Shown here in pieces: positions 8,407 through 15,983 of a stretch of 18,486 bases of DNA. The DNA comes from MVYY01 sp035369865 (GTDB lineage Bacteria; Bacteroidota; Bacteroidia; Bacteroidales; Paludibacteraceae). Where the stretch lies: the NCBI GenBank assembly GCA_035369865.1, contig DAOOVG010000043.1, positions 1 to 18,486 on the forward strand, written 5' to 3'. Position numbers and translations under genes: made by a program. The notes under the pieces are model-generated. The model saw only the letters and a list, made by a program, of their open reading frames with translations. It did no database searches and had not been told where the DNA came from. Each line of letters opens with the position of its first letter. The stretch's first letter is position 1.

Positions 8407-10176
8407 TCAATTACTTGAATTTATTATTTTCCTTTCCTCCAAAATCTTATTCAATTCTTTTTCATATTTTTCAAAATCTTCTGAATGAAAAACAGAATAA
8501 TTCATTTGTTTGCAGATATTAATAATTCTTTTGAAATAATCCATCACTTCAACAAAATTACTGAATTTAAAATCGGCGTTACAAATATTCATTATTAAAC
8601 TTAACATATAATGTTGTCGTTCAATAGGCGTTAATGCGTCAATTTCATCAAAAGCATCCTGCTGAAGAATCACGAAATCAATTAATTCTGATTTCCAAAA
8701 AGTAATATGATAATCCACCGGCACCCCATCGTCTCCTAAGATATTAATTTGTTCCTGCACTTCTCTTCCTCGTTGAAGAAGAGTTCGCATATTATTGACC
8801 ATATTTGTCCAATCAGGCGAAATATGCTCAGCAACATATTCTTCAAATTCAGGATAATCAAAATATTTAGAATAACTTTCAATAGGATTAATAGCTGGAT
8901 ATCGTTTACTATCTGCGCGTGCTTGTTCAAGAGCAAAATAACAGCGAGCTACTTTTTTAGTGCTTTCAGTCACCGGCTCTTTTAAATTTCCTCCCGCAGG
9001 CGAAACTGTTCCAATAAAGGTAATAGAACCGGTTTTACCATTTTTTAATTGAACATATCCTGCACGGCTGTAAAAATTAGCAATAATAGCAGATAAATCC
9101 ATAGGAAAAGCATCTTGCCCAGGCAATTCTTCCATCCGATTACTCATCTCACGCAAAGCCTGAGCCCACCGTGAAGTAGAATCTGCCATCAATAAAACTC
9201 TTAATCCCATTGCCCGATAATACTCAGCAATGGTCATGGCTGTATAAACAGAAGCTTCACGAGCAGCAACCGGCATATTAGAAGTATTTGCTACAATAAT
9301 GGTTCTTTCCATTAACAATCTTCCAGTGTGTGGATCGATTAATTTTGGAAATTCTACAAAAAGTTCAACAACTTCATTGGCTCGTTCACCGCAAGCTGCC
9401 ATAATAACAATATCGGCTTCTACTTGCTTGGAAATAGCATGCTGTAAAACAGTTTTCCCGGTACCAAAAGCTCCTGGAATAAAGCCTGTTCCCCCTTCAA
9501 CAATGGGATTAGCAGTATCAATTACACGTACGCCCGTTTCTAATAATTTAAAAGGACGTGGTTTTTCGGTATGAATATTAATTGCTTTTTTTACTGGCCA
9601 TTTTTGTGTCATATTTACCTCAATCTCCTTCCCATCTTCATTTATCAATACTGCAATAGTATCTAAAATTTTATAATCACCAGTTGGAACAATAGTTTTA
9701 ACTGTATATTTTCCTTCAAATGCAAAAGGAACCATAATTTTATGAGGTTGATGATTTTCATCTACTTTGCCTAACCAATTGCCTGCTTCTACCTCATCAC
9801 CAGGTTTTGCCAATGGCTTGAATTCCCATAATTTTTCTGTATCAAGTGGGAAATTATATTCCCCACGTTGAAGAAAAATTCCTGGAAACTTATTTAAATC
9901 ATTCTGAAGTCCATCAAAATTTTTCGAAAGTAAACCTGGTCCCAACGTTACTTCCAGCATGTGTTCTTCAAAATTAACATTGTTCCCCACTTTTAAACCT
10001 CGTGTACTTTCAAATACTTGAACAAAAGCATTGGTATCTATTACTTTTAGCACTTCGGCCATTAACATTTTACCATCTAATTCAATGTAACATATTTCAT
10101 TTTGAGCTACTGGCCCGTCAATTTCCACCGTTACTAAATTAGAAACAACACCTTTTACTTTTCCTTTTGTTGACAT
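8407..10176 (-). CDS. atpA: V-type ATPase catalytic subunit A
   Basis: Hydrolyses or makes ATP in the head of the rotary ATPase. The chosen start is the ATG at 10176 (MSTKGKVKGVVSNLVTVEID), giving 589 residues. The frame stays open nine codons further to a TTG at 10203, but the family's N-terminus begins at the ATG. Visible parts are the N-terminal barrel, the bulge domain typical of A subunits (about 100-200), the Walker A loop GAFGTGKT (235-242), the catalytic glutamate in CGERANE (E264), and ADSTSRWAQALREMSNRMEE. The block PAINPIESYSKY replaces the PSINW-type sequence of many archaeal enzymes, and GAFGTGKT has A where many A subunits have P (GPFGSGKT). It follows the DUF2764 gene by 79 bp and precedes subunit B. 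Confidence 0.96.
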   Translation of the reverse strand: MSTKGKVKGVVSNLVTVEIDGPVAQNEICYIELDGKMLMAEVLKVIDTNAFVQVFESTRGLKVGNNVNFEEHMLEVTLGPGLLSKNFDGLQNDLNKFPGIFLQRGEYNFPLDTEKLWEFKPLAKPGDEVEAGNWLGKVDENHQPHKIMVPFAFEGKYTVKTIVPTGDYKILDTIAVLINEDGKEIEVNMTQKWPVKKAINIHTEKPRPFKLLETGVRVIDTANPIVEGGTGFIPGAFGTGKTVLQHAISKQVEADIVIMAACGERANEVVELFVEFPKLIDPHTGRLLMERTIIVANTSNMPVAAREASVYTAMTIAEYYRAMGLRVLLMADSTSRWAQALREMSNRMEELPGQDAFPMDLSAIIANFYSRAGYVQLKNGKTGSITFIGTVSPAGGNLKEPVTESTKKVARCYFALEQARADSKRYPAINPIESYSKYFDYPEFEEYVAEHISPDWTNMVNNMRTLLQRGREVQEQINILGDDGVPVDYHITFWKSELIDFVILQQDAFDEIDALTPIERQHYMLSLIMNICNADFKFSNFVEVMDYFKRIINICKQMNYSVFHSEDFEKYEKELNKILEERKIINSSN

Positions 10177-10255
10177 AATTTTTTTTAATACAGCTTTTAA
10201 CAAAATTAATTTTTTGACCTTTATTCTATTTAGTCATTTCTATTGTTTTTTTACA

Positions 10256-11119
10256 TTATCTAAAATATCTTCTTGACGTTACATTTGCTTCTTCTTCGAA
10301 ATTAACACTTTCTTTAAGATGATTTACCATTGTTCTAAAAATTTGTGTTCCTTTTTCTACCGACAAAGGCTGCCAACGTTCCAGTATTTCCATCTTAATT
10401 ACAAAAGCAAGTATTTTCTCAACAGAAAAATAATGAAAAAATGTATTCTCTTCTAACCATTTCCACTTAAAAGCATCCATCTCTTTTTCGCGTTGCAACA
10501 AATCCGTTTCTTCTGCTATTTGCAAAAGTGTCTCCAAATTTTCAAAAATATTGGTCAAACCAAAATCACGAGCATTGGTAGTACGAAGAATTTGTGCAAT
10601 TTCATTATTTCCTACAATCACTTTTTTTTGGTCAATACCATATTTCCGACAAGCTACAGCCACCAATATATTGTTAATATTTAAATTAAATTCAAACCAC
10701 GATTTCAAAAAATCATTGTTATTATTCATTGCATATTCATAATATAAAGTAGAAAGATAATCTTCTTTTGAAATGCCTTCGGACCAAAATTCTTCTTCAT
10801 AATAAACAGCATAAAACTGCTGAATATAAGGTAATAATCTTTTATCGTTGGGATGTTCAGTTTCTTTCATCAAAGTTATGAGTTGCTGCCAGTCTTCAGA
10901 AGTTAAATTTCCCAGCGGATTTAATTCAGTTTCTTTATTTGCCAAGTATAGAAGAAAATTTTGATTATCATATTTGGCAAAAAGTAGTTTTATCAGTTCA
11001 ACATCGGAAGGTGCCAATTGGACTAATAATTCTTTTTTAAAATCAAGAAGAGGAAGAAATAATTTTGTGTCTTCTATATGTAAATCAGGAAGTCCTGCAA
11101 TTAAATAATAATAATTCAT
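10256..11119 (-). CDS. DUF2764 protein of the V-type ATPase operon
   Basis: A 287-residue, mostly helical soluble protein without signal peptide or membrane segment. It starts MNYYYLIAGLPDLHIED, the hallmark of the DUF2764 family found between subunits E and A in bacterial V-ATPase operons. No biochemical function can be read directly. Two stretches recall the C/d subunit of A/V-ATPases, which joins the central stalk to the membrane ring: FEFNLNINNILVAVACRKYG (142-161) and FSVEKILAFVIKMEILERW (231-249). The second follows the pattern of the C-terminal C-subunit block (hydrophobic helix, then K-x-E-x-E-like residues). The operon lacks a recognisable C gene, which fits. The resemblance is pattern-level inference; family membership is well supported. 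It starts 74 bp after the subunit E stop. Confidence 0.8.
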   Translation of the reverse strand: MNYYYLIAGLPDLHIEDTKLFLPLLDFKKELLVQLAPSDVELIKLLFAKYDNQNFLLYLANKETELNPLGNLTSEDWQQLITLMKETEHPNDKRLLPYIQQFYAVYYEEEFWSEGISKEDYLSTLYYEYAMNNNNDFLKSWFEFNLNINNILVAVACRKYGIDQKKVIVGNNEIAQILRTTNARDFGLTNIFENLETLLQIAEETDLLQREKEMDAFKWKWLEENTFFHYFSVEKILAFVIKMEILERWQPLSVEKGTQIFRTMVNHLKESVNFEEEANVTSRRYFR

Positions 11120-11193
11120 TTTTCTCTTTTCTTGTTCTTCGAGCCCTCAATGCTTTTTCTATCAATTAAATTTAAACTTCTTGTTTCAAGTAG

Positions 11194-11796
11194 CTAATTA
11201 CATTTTTCAAAAAGCATATCGACCAGTTTCGGTCGTAGAAAATCTTTAAAATACGCAATAAATTCTTCTTCGCCGAAAGTAATTTTGTAACCTGCTCCTT
11301 CAGGAACAATAGTGAAATCAGTCTTAGCGTTATTCACCTTTGTTATTTTTACACCTTTATTCAGTAAATCTTTGGCATTTGCCATAAAATAATCTGTTAA
11401 AGCTTTCTCATCTTTGGTTTCAATGGTAATAGCTTGATTTTTTGCCCACTCTTTGACCAATGTCAAAATCACTTTCTGCATAAAATCTTTGTCAGCAGTA
11501 GCTGCTTTTACCGAATTTGAAACAATTTCACCACAGATTAAATTGGTAATTTCTGATTTTAAGGCATTCACTGCTTGTTGAGCAAAGAGGCGTAATTCAG
11601 CCTGGGTGTTTTTGGCTATGTTGGCTGCCTTCGTTTCTGCTTCCGAAATAATTTGTGATGCCTCTTCTTGAGCTTTTTTAATTATCTCATCAGCTTCTGC
11701 TCGGGCTTTTTCGATAATGGCTTTCGCTTCGGCGTTTCCCTTTTCTACTCCCTCTTGATAAATTTTGTCAGTTAATTCTTGTAATCTGGTATTCAT
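11194..11796 (-). CDS. atpE: V-type ATPase peripheral-stalk subunit E
   Basis: Peripheral-stalk subunit that holds the head still against the rotor. The 200-residue protein has a long N-terminal helix (about 1-90) rich in A, E, K and Q in heptad-like order (AEADEIIKKAQEEASQIISE), then a compact C-terminal domain (about 95-200) with AGYKITFGEEEFIAYFKDFL and a terminal LRPKLVDMLFEKCN. This is the E-subunit layout. It normally pairs with a G/H helix, for which no gene is recognisable here. It is the first gene of the operon, with an ATG start and a candidate promoter 27 bp upstream. Confidence 0.9.
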   Translation of the reverse strand: MNTRLQELTDKIYQEGVEKGNAEAKAIIEKARAEADEIIKKAQEEASQIISEAETKAANIAKNTQAELRLFAQQAVNALKSEITNLICGEIVSNSVKAATADKDFMQKVILTLVKEWAKNQAITIETKDEKALTDYFMANAKDLLNKGVKITKVNNAKTDFTIVPEGAGYKITFGEEEFIAYFKDFLRPKLVDMLFEKCN

Positions 11797-11822
11797 AAGA
11801 ATTTATTTAAAATAACATTATG

Positions 11823-11830
11823 CAAATTTA
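11823..11830 (-). promoter_or_regulatory. Candidate -7 element of the V-ATPase operon
   Basis: On the minus strand this reads TAAATTTG followed by CA, matching the Bacteroidota -7 consensus TAnnTTTG. It lies 27 bp before the ATG of subunit E, a sensible leader length. No TTTG occurs 19-20 bp further upstream, so only one element supports it. The same 10 bases (TAAATTTGCA) occur in front of rpsO. Confidence 0.45.
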
Positions 11831-11981
11831 ATGTTTTATTTTTAGTAGATTATTTTTTTATAATTATTTAAAAAAATTATACACCCTAAAAGATTGAAAA
11901 ACTTAGTAACATACAAATTATTCCTCAATTTTCAAACATAACTTTTTTGTGCAACTTTTTATATGATAACTCATTTTTTAT

Positions 11982-12042
11982 TAGCTTTGTACGTATTGAT
12001 TGTCAAATGTAAACTAAAAATAGGATTTTACTTTTATATTTG
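11982..12042 (+). promoter_or_regulatory. Two candidate -7 elements upstream of the DUF456 gene
   Basis: TAGCTTTG (11982-11989) and TATATTTG (12035-12042) both match TAnnTTTG on the plus strand. They end 73 and 20 bp before the ATG at 12063. Neither has a TTTG at 19-20 bp spacing. The downstream one gives a short leader and is the better candidate. The rest of the 266-bp divergent region (11797-12062) holds no gene that I can see. Confidence 0.32.
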
Positions 12043-12062
12043 AAAACTAATAAATTAACAAG

Positions 12063-12545
12063 ATGGATATTGTACTCATTATCTTATCGGGCGTTTTTGT
12101 TTTTTTAGGCTTTGTTGGTTGCATATTACCTATTTTGCCTAGCATTCCACTGAGTTATATAGGCATTTTATTGTTACATTTTACCTCAAAAATTCAATTC
12201 TCTACCCAATTTCTTGTCATTTGGGGAATAATTGTCCTTTTAGCTCAACTACTGGATTATTTTGTGCCAATTTTAGGAACTAAAAAATTTGGTGGTAGTA
12301 AAAAAGGTGTATGGGGCAGCACGTTGGGAGTGGTGATAGGCTTATTTTTTGCACCATGGGGAATTGTTATAGGTCCTTTTATTGGAGCAATTCTCGGTGA
12401 ACTTATGGATGGTAAAACGCACATTCAGGCCATCCGTGCAGGATTGGGTTCATTTATAGGATGGATGATTAATACGGCTTCTAAACTGATAATTGCTGGA
12501 TTTTTTATCTATTATTATTTTGAAGCACTTATTAAGGTATATTAA
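12063..12545 (+). CDS. DUF456 family membrane protein
   Basis: A 160-residue inner-membrane protein of unknown function. It is almost wholly hydrophobic, with four or five predicted membrane segments (about 2-20, 24-40, 47-68, 80-112, 128-155) and many glycines. The block FGGSKKGVWGSTLGVVIGLF followed by PWGIVIGPFIGAILGELMDGK is the DUF456 signature, with repeated small-residue helices able to pack closely. No catalytic residues can be seen. It stands alone on the plus strand, divergent from the V-ATPase operon and convergent with hisS, whose 3' end it overlaps by 14 bp. Family assignment is confident; the role is unknown, although the glycine-rich helices would suit a small pore or scaffold. 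Confidence 0.85.
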   Translation: MDIVLIILSGVFVFLGFVGCILPILPSIPLSYIGILLLHFTSKIQFSTQFLVIWGIIVLLAQLLDYFVPILGTKKFGGSKKGVWGSTLGVVIGLFFAPWGIVIGPFIGAILGELMDGKTHIQAIRAGLGSFIGWMINTASKLIIAGFFIYYYFEALIKVY

Positions 12546-13914
12546 GATTTAATTTATCAGACAACTGGTTTTTTAATTCATCAAAAGTAACTAACTGTTG
12601 ATTGCCAGTTAACATATCTTTTAACATTACTTTTTCGGAAACCATTTCATTTTCGCCGACAATAGCAACAAAAGGAATATTTTTATTATTTGCATAATCC
12701 AATTGCTTTTTGATTTTAGCAGGTTCAGGATAAATTTCAACGTTGAAGCCAAAACTCCGTAACTTTTGCAACCATGAAAGACTATACATCAACTCATTTT
12801 TACCAAGTGCAGTAAATAAAATTTGGGTTTGCGATTGTACGGTTTGTGGATAAAGCTGAAGCTGATTGAGCACATCATAAATTCTGTCTGCACCAAAAGA
12901 AATTCCTACTCCAGAAACTCCTTTCATCCCAAAAACACCTGTAAGATCGTCATAACGACCACCACCTCCAATGCTTCCTATTTCAACATCTAAGGCTTTT
13001 ATTTCAAAAATAGCTCCTGTATAGTAATTCAAGCCACGAGCTAAAGTTAAATCAAGTTCTGGAAAGAACTTGATGTCCACATTGCTACAAAGCTGAAAAA
13101 TGGTTTCAAGTTCCGAAATTCCTTTTAAGCCAATTTCAGAGGAAGCCAGTATTAATTTCAATTGGTCGAGTTTTTCTGCATTATTGCCTTTTAAAGTTAA
13201 AATGGGTTGCAATTTAGCTACTGCCTCAGGCTCAATACCTTTTTCAATCAATTCTTCATTAACATTTTGCAATCCAATTTTTTCCATTTTGTCAACGGCA
13301 ATAGTAATATCCAAAATTTTTTGTGAAGCACCTATTATTTCAGCTATTCCTGCAAGAATTTTTCGATTATTGATTTTAATTGTAACATTAATTTTTAATT
13401 GTTCGAAAACTTCATTGACAATTTGAACAAGTTCCAGTTCATTAACCAGTGAATTACTTCCCACTACATCAGCATCACATTGATAAAATTCACGATAACG
13501 TCCTTTCTGAGGACGATCAGCTCTCCATACAGGTTGAATTTGATATCGTTTAAAAGGAAAAGTAATTTTGTCGCGATTTTGTACCACAAATCGAGCAAAA
13601 GGTACAGTTAAATCATAACGTAAACCTTTTTCACAAATTTTATTGGAGAGCTTTACAGTATCACGTTTTAATAACTCATTATCAGAAATATCTGCAAGAA
13701 AATCTCCTGAATTTAAAACCTTAAATAGCAATTTATCACCTTCTTCTCCATATTTGCCCAACAGGGTAGACAAGTTTTCCATCGCAGGCGTTTCTATTTG
13801 TTGATAACCATACCGACAAAAAACATTTTTAATGGTATCAAAAATATAATTCCTTCTTGCCATTTCTTCGGGCATGAAATCACGCATCCCTTTTGGAACT
13901 GTCGGTTTTTGCAT
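12532..13914 (-). CDS. hisS: Histidyl-tRNA synthetase
   Basis: Class II aminoacyl-tRNA synthetase that charges tRNA-His. The 460-residue protein starts KGMRDFMPEE (motif 1 region) and contains RYDLTVP (99-105), motif 2 RYQIQPVWRADRPQKGRYRE (123-142), the histidine-specific loop LARGLNYYTG (291-300), GSIGGGGRYDDL (313-324) and motif 3 in VSGVGISFGADR (333-344). The C-terminal anticodon-binding domain (about 362-455) includes PEPAKIKKQLDYANNKNIPF. Length and motif order are normal. The start is an ATG 71 bp after waaA, and the two may be co-transcribed. Its final codons overlap the DUF456 gene on the opposite strand. Confidence 0.97.
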   Translation of the reverse strand: MQKPTVPKGMRDFMPEEMARRNYIFDTIKNVFCRYGYQQIETPAMENLSTLLGKYGEEGDKLLFKVLNSGDFLADISDNELLKRDTVKLSNKICEKGLRYDLTVPFARFVVQNRDKITFPFKRYQIQPVWRADRPQKGRYREFYQCDADVVGSNSLVNELELVQIVNEVFEQLKINVTIKINNRKILAGIAEIIGASQKILDITIAVDKMEKIGLQNVNEELIEKGIEPEAVAKLQPILTLKGNNAEKLDQLKLILASSEIGLKGISELETIFQLCSNVDIKFFPELDLTLARGLNYYTGAIFEIKALDVEIGSIGGGGRYDDLTGVFGMKGVSGVGISFGADRIYDVLNQLQLYPQTVQSQTQILFTALGKNELMYSLSWLQKLRSFGFNVEIYPEPAKIKKQLDYANNKNIPFVAIVGENEMVSEKVMLKDMLTGNQQLVTFDELKNQLSDKLNLNIP

Positions 13915-13985
13915 ATAAAATTTTTTAAAATAATAAGATAGCCTTTTTAAAATGGTTTCCTACTTTTCTCTTTTTTTGTTAAAAA

Positions 13986-15200
13986 CTACGGGAATATTAA
14001 GTGATATATTTTTTCTGTAGCTCCTACATTTTTTAAAATATAAGCACCTGCCTTTTTACCTGCTTCTTCATCATCGAGCAGTTCATCAAATTTTTTTTCG
14101 AGCGAATCATAATCTGAAATAGAAAAAGCTCCTCCTTCTGCAATTAATTCATGTGCTTCGCGAAATTTTTGATAATTTGGACCAAAAACTACAGGTACAT
14201 TCCATACAGCGGCTTCCAAAATATTGTGAATACCAGCTCCGAAACCACCACCCACATAAGCAACTTTGCCGTATTGGTAAATGAAAGATAAAAATCCGAT
14301 GGCATCCACCACAAGGCAATTAAAAGTATGAATATTTATTTCTGTAGCTTCAGTATATCGTATGTATTTTCCCTCTAATAATTTAAAAATATCATATAAA
14401 TGACTTTTATCAATTTCGTGAGGTACCAGAATAAACTTTATTTGCGGATGAAGTTTGATATAACGTATTAATAATTCTTCATCTTCGGGCCAGGTGCTGC
14501 CTGCTACAATTACTTTACTGTTGCGGGCAAAAGATTCAATCAAAGGTATTTTTTTAGATTCTAAAGATAAAGCATATACCCTGTCAAAACGGGTATCGCC
14601 ACACACTGTAACTTGCTGAATACCGTGTTCGTTAAGTAATTTTGCCGATAAATTATCCTGGACAAAAATATGAGAAAATGTATTCAACAGTTGAAGATAC
14701 CACTTTCCATATTTTTTAAAAAAAATCTGATTAGGTCGGAAAATAGCTGAAATACAATATACAGGAATTTTTTCAGCTTTCATTTCAAGTAAAAAATTAG
14801 GCCAGAATTCATATTTGATAAAAATTGCCTTTGTAGGCTTGACAATTTTCAAAAATTCCTGTGCAGCTTTTCTGGTATCCAAAGGGAGATAAGAAACCAC
14901 GTCTACGCAACTATAATTTTTCCTTACATTATAACCTGATGGTGAATAAAAAGTCAATAAGATTTTAGTTGCTGGATGTTCTTTTTTCAACTTTTCAATG
15001 ATGGGTCGCCCTTGCTCAAATTCTCCTAATGAAGCCGCATGAAACCATACATACGAAGATTGAGAATCTATTTTTTCTCTCAGCATCTTTAAGGCATTTC
15101 GTTGTCCACGATAAAGCTCCCTCGCTTTGTCATAAAACAACGACGCAATAAAAATTAAAATGCCATAAATATGTATACCAAAAGAATATAAAATTCTCAT
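13986..15200 (-). CDS. waaA: 3-deoxy-D-manno-octulosonic acid (Kdo) transferase
   Basis: Family GT30 glycosyltransferase that adds Kdo from CMP-Kdo to lipid A precursors on the cytoplasmic face of the inner membrane. The chosen start is the ATG at 15200 (MRILYSFGIHIYG), giving 404 residues; a TTG two codons upstream (15206) is less likely. An N-terminal hydrophobic helix (about 3-21) anchors it. Key parts are HAASLGEFEQGRP, with the catalytic base at E60, then YLPLDT, KYEFWPNF and the acceptor-side domain. The C-terminal nucleotide-sugar domain has VAGSTWPEDEELL and GGGFGAGIHNILEAAVW. It shows that the organism makes an LPS-type outer membrane. Whether it adds one or two Kdo residues cannot be read from sequence. 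Confidence 0.95.
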   Translation of the reverse strand: MRILYSFGIHIYGILIFIASLFYDKARELYRGQRNALKMLREKIDSQSSYVWFHAASLGEFEQGRPIIEKLKKEHPATKILLTFYSPSGYNVRKNYSCVDVVSYLPLDTRKAAQEFLKIVKPTKAIFIKYEFWPNFLLEMKAEKIPVYCISAIFRPNQIFFKKYGKWYLQLLNTFSHIFVQDNLSAKLLNEHGIQQVTVCGDTRFDRVYALSLESKKIPLIESFARNSKVIVAGSTWPEDEELLIRYIKLHPQIKFILVPHEIDKSHLYDIFKLLEGKYIRYTEATEINIHTFNCLVVDAIGFLSFIYQYGKVAYVGGGFGAGIHNILEAAVWNVPVVFGPNYQKFREAHELIAEGGAFSISDYDSLEKKFDELLDDEEAGKKAGAYILKNVGATEKIYHLIFP

Positions 15201-15203
15201 TCT

Positions 15204-15211
15204 CAAAAATA
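15204..15211 (-). promoter_or_regulatory. Possible -7 element directly at the waaA start
   Basis: On the minus strand this reads TATTTTTG, matching TAnnTTTG, and it ends only 3 bp before the ATG at 15200. If it is real, transcription would begin at or near the start codon and the mRNA would be leaderless. No TTTG lies at the -33 position. It is weak evidence in AT-rich DNA. Confidence 0.22.
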
Positions 15212-15311
15212 TTTAAAAATGAAATAAAAAAGATTGGTAAAATTAACTATGTAATATTTATTGTCGAATTTTACACCATACTTACTGTAAAAAAATAAAA
15301 GTATGAAAAAC

Positions 15312-15347
15312 AAAAGGCATCTCAAAAATAGTTTTGAAACGCCTTTT
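15312..15347 (-). terminator. Rho-independent terminator of rpsO
   Basis: A 16-bp stem with a 4-nt loop (arms at 15312-15327 and 15332-15347), followed on the minus strand by GUUUUUC. Two positions that are A-C mismatches on the plus strand become G-U pairs in the minus-strand RNA, so the stem is complete only for rpsO transcripts. It lies 22 bp past the rpsO stop and separates rpsO from waaA. Confidence 0.88.
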
Positions 15348-15368
15348 TTGAAACACTTAAAAGTAAAA

Positions 15369-15638
15369 TTACTTTCTTATACCTAACTCCTGAATTATTG
15401 CCCGATAACGGTTAATGTCCTTTTCTTTTAAATAATCGAGCAAACGGCGACGTTTCCCTACCAATTTTACAAGAGCGCGTTCTGTACTATAATCTTTCTT
15501 ATTTGACTTTAAATGCTGAGTCAAATGATCAATACGGTATGAAAACAATGCTATCTGGCATTCTGGTGAACCAGTATCAGTGTTAGACTTCCCGTATTTT
15601 TCGAAGATTTCTTTTTTCTTTTCTGCTGTTAAATACAT
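15369..15638 (-). CDS. rpsO: 30S ribosomal protein S15
   Basis: Primary 16S rRNA-binding protein of the small-subunit platform. The 89 residues match the family length exactly. Signatures are MYLTAEKKKEIFEKYGKSNT at the N-terminus, TGSPECQIALFSYRIDHLTQ (22-41), then HLKSNKKDYSTERALVKLVG and KRRRLLDYLKEKD, ending YRAIIQELGIRK. The gene is alone on the minus strand, with its own candidate promoter 31 bp upstream and a strong terminator just downstream. In many bacteria it sits next to pnp, but no pnp is in this window. Confidence 0.98.
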   Translation of the reverse strand: MYLTAEKKKEIFEKYGKSNTDTGSPECQIALFSYRIDHLTQHLKSNKKDYSTERALVKLVGKRRRLLDYLKEKDINRYRAIIQELGIRK

Positions 15639-15668
15639 ATTTAAAATTAAAAATTAATTATGAGTCTG

Positions 15669-15676
15669 CAAATTTA
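15669..15676 (-). promoter_or_regulatory. Candidate -7 element of rpsO
   Basis: On the minus strand this reads TAAATTTG followed by CA, a match to TAnnTTTG, 31 bp before the rpsO ATG. No TTTG stands at the expected -33 distance. The same 10 bases occur before the V-ATPase operon. Confidence 0.45.
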
Positions 15677-15952
15677 CAAATTATATTTTAATTCTCTAAC
15701 TTTTCTTGAAAAAACTTCGACAAAATTTTATTTTATAGACTTTTACACAAAAACTGACATAAGGTAGTTCAAAATAACAACAAAAACTTCCGTGAAAAAG
15801 AATTGAGATAAATTGTAAGAAAATTTAATTGCTTTAGAAATTCAAATTTTTCAGATAAACTTTGAAAAAATTCTCTTTTAAAAAATTGATTCGGTTAATG
15901 TAAATTAAGAAAATGGAAATACAATTATCTATTTTTAGTTAGAGTTGAACTA

Positions 15953-15983
15953 TTTGTAGGTTACAAAAAAATGCTTAATTTTG
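15953..15983 (+). promoter_or_regulatory. rpmH promoter (TTTG-N19-TAATTTTG)
   Basis: The -33 element TTTG (15953-15956) and the -7 element TAATTTTG (15976-15983) are separated by exactly 19 bp, the spacing of the Bacteroidota housekeeping promoter. Transcription would start at about 15988-15990, giving an A-rich leader of about 35 nt before the rpmH ATG. It is the only promoter in the window with both elements matching. An inverted repeat covers the spacer and the -7 element. Confidence 0.75.

Noticed and set aside
10177..10203. Longer start (TTG at 10203) for the V-ATPase A subunit
   Set aside because: The family N-terminus aligns with the ATG at 10176 (MSTKGKV), and the nine extra residues have no counterpart.
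15303..15386. Short plus-strand reading frame beginning MKNKRHLKNSFE
   Set aside because: It lies across the rpsO terminator and the rpsO 3' end, has no promoter, and its sequence is explained by the hairpin arms.
12035..15676. A common regulon linking all TAnnTTTG matches in the window
   Set aside because: TAnnTTTG is the housekeeping -7 element of the phylum and arises readily in AT-rich DNA, so shared matches do not show co-regulation.
15700..15940. Possible small RNA or tRNA in the rpsO-rpmH spacer
   Set aside because: No cloverleaf, conserved loop, terminator or stable stem could be found in this AT-rich stretch.
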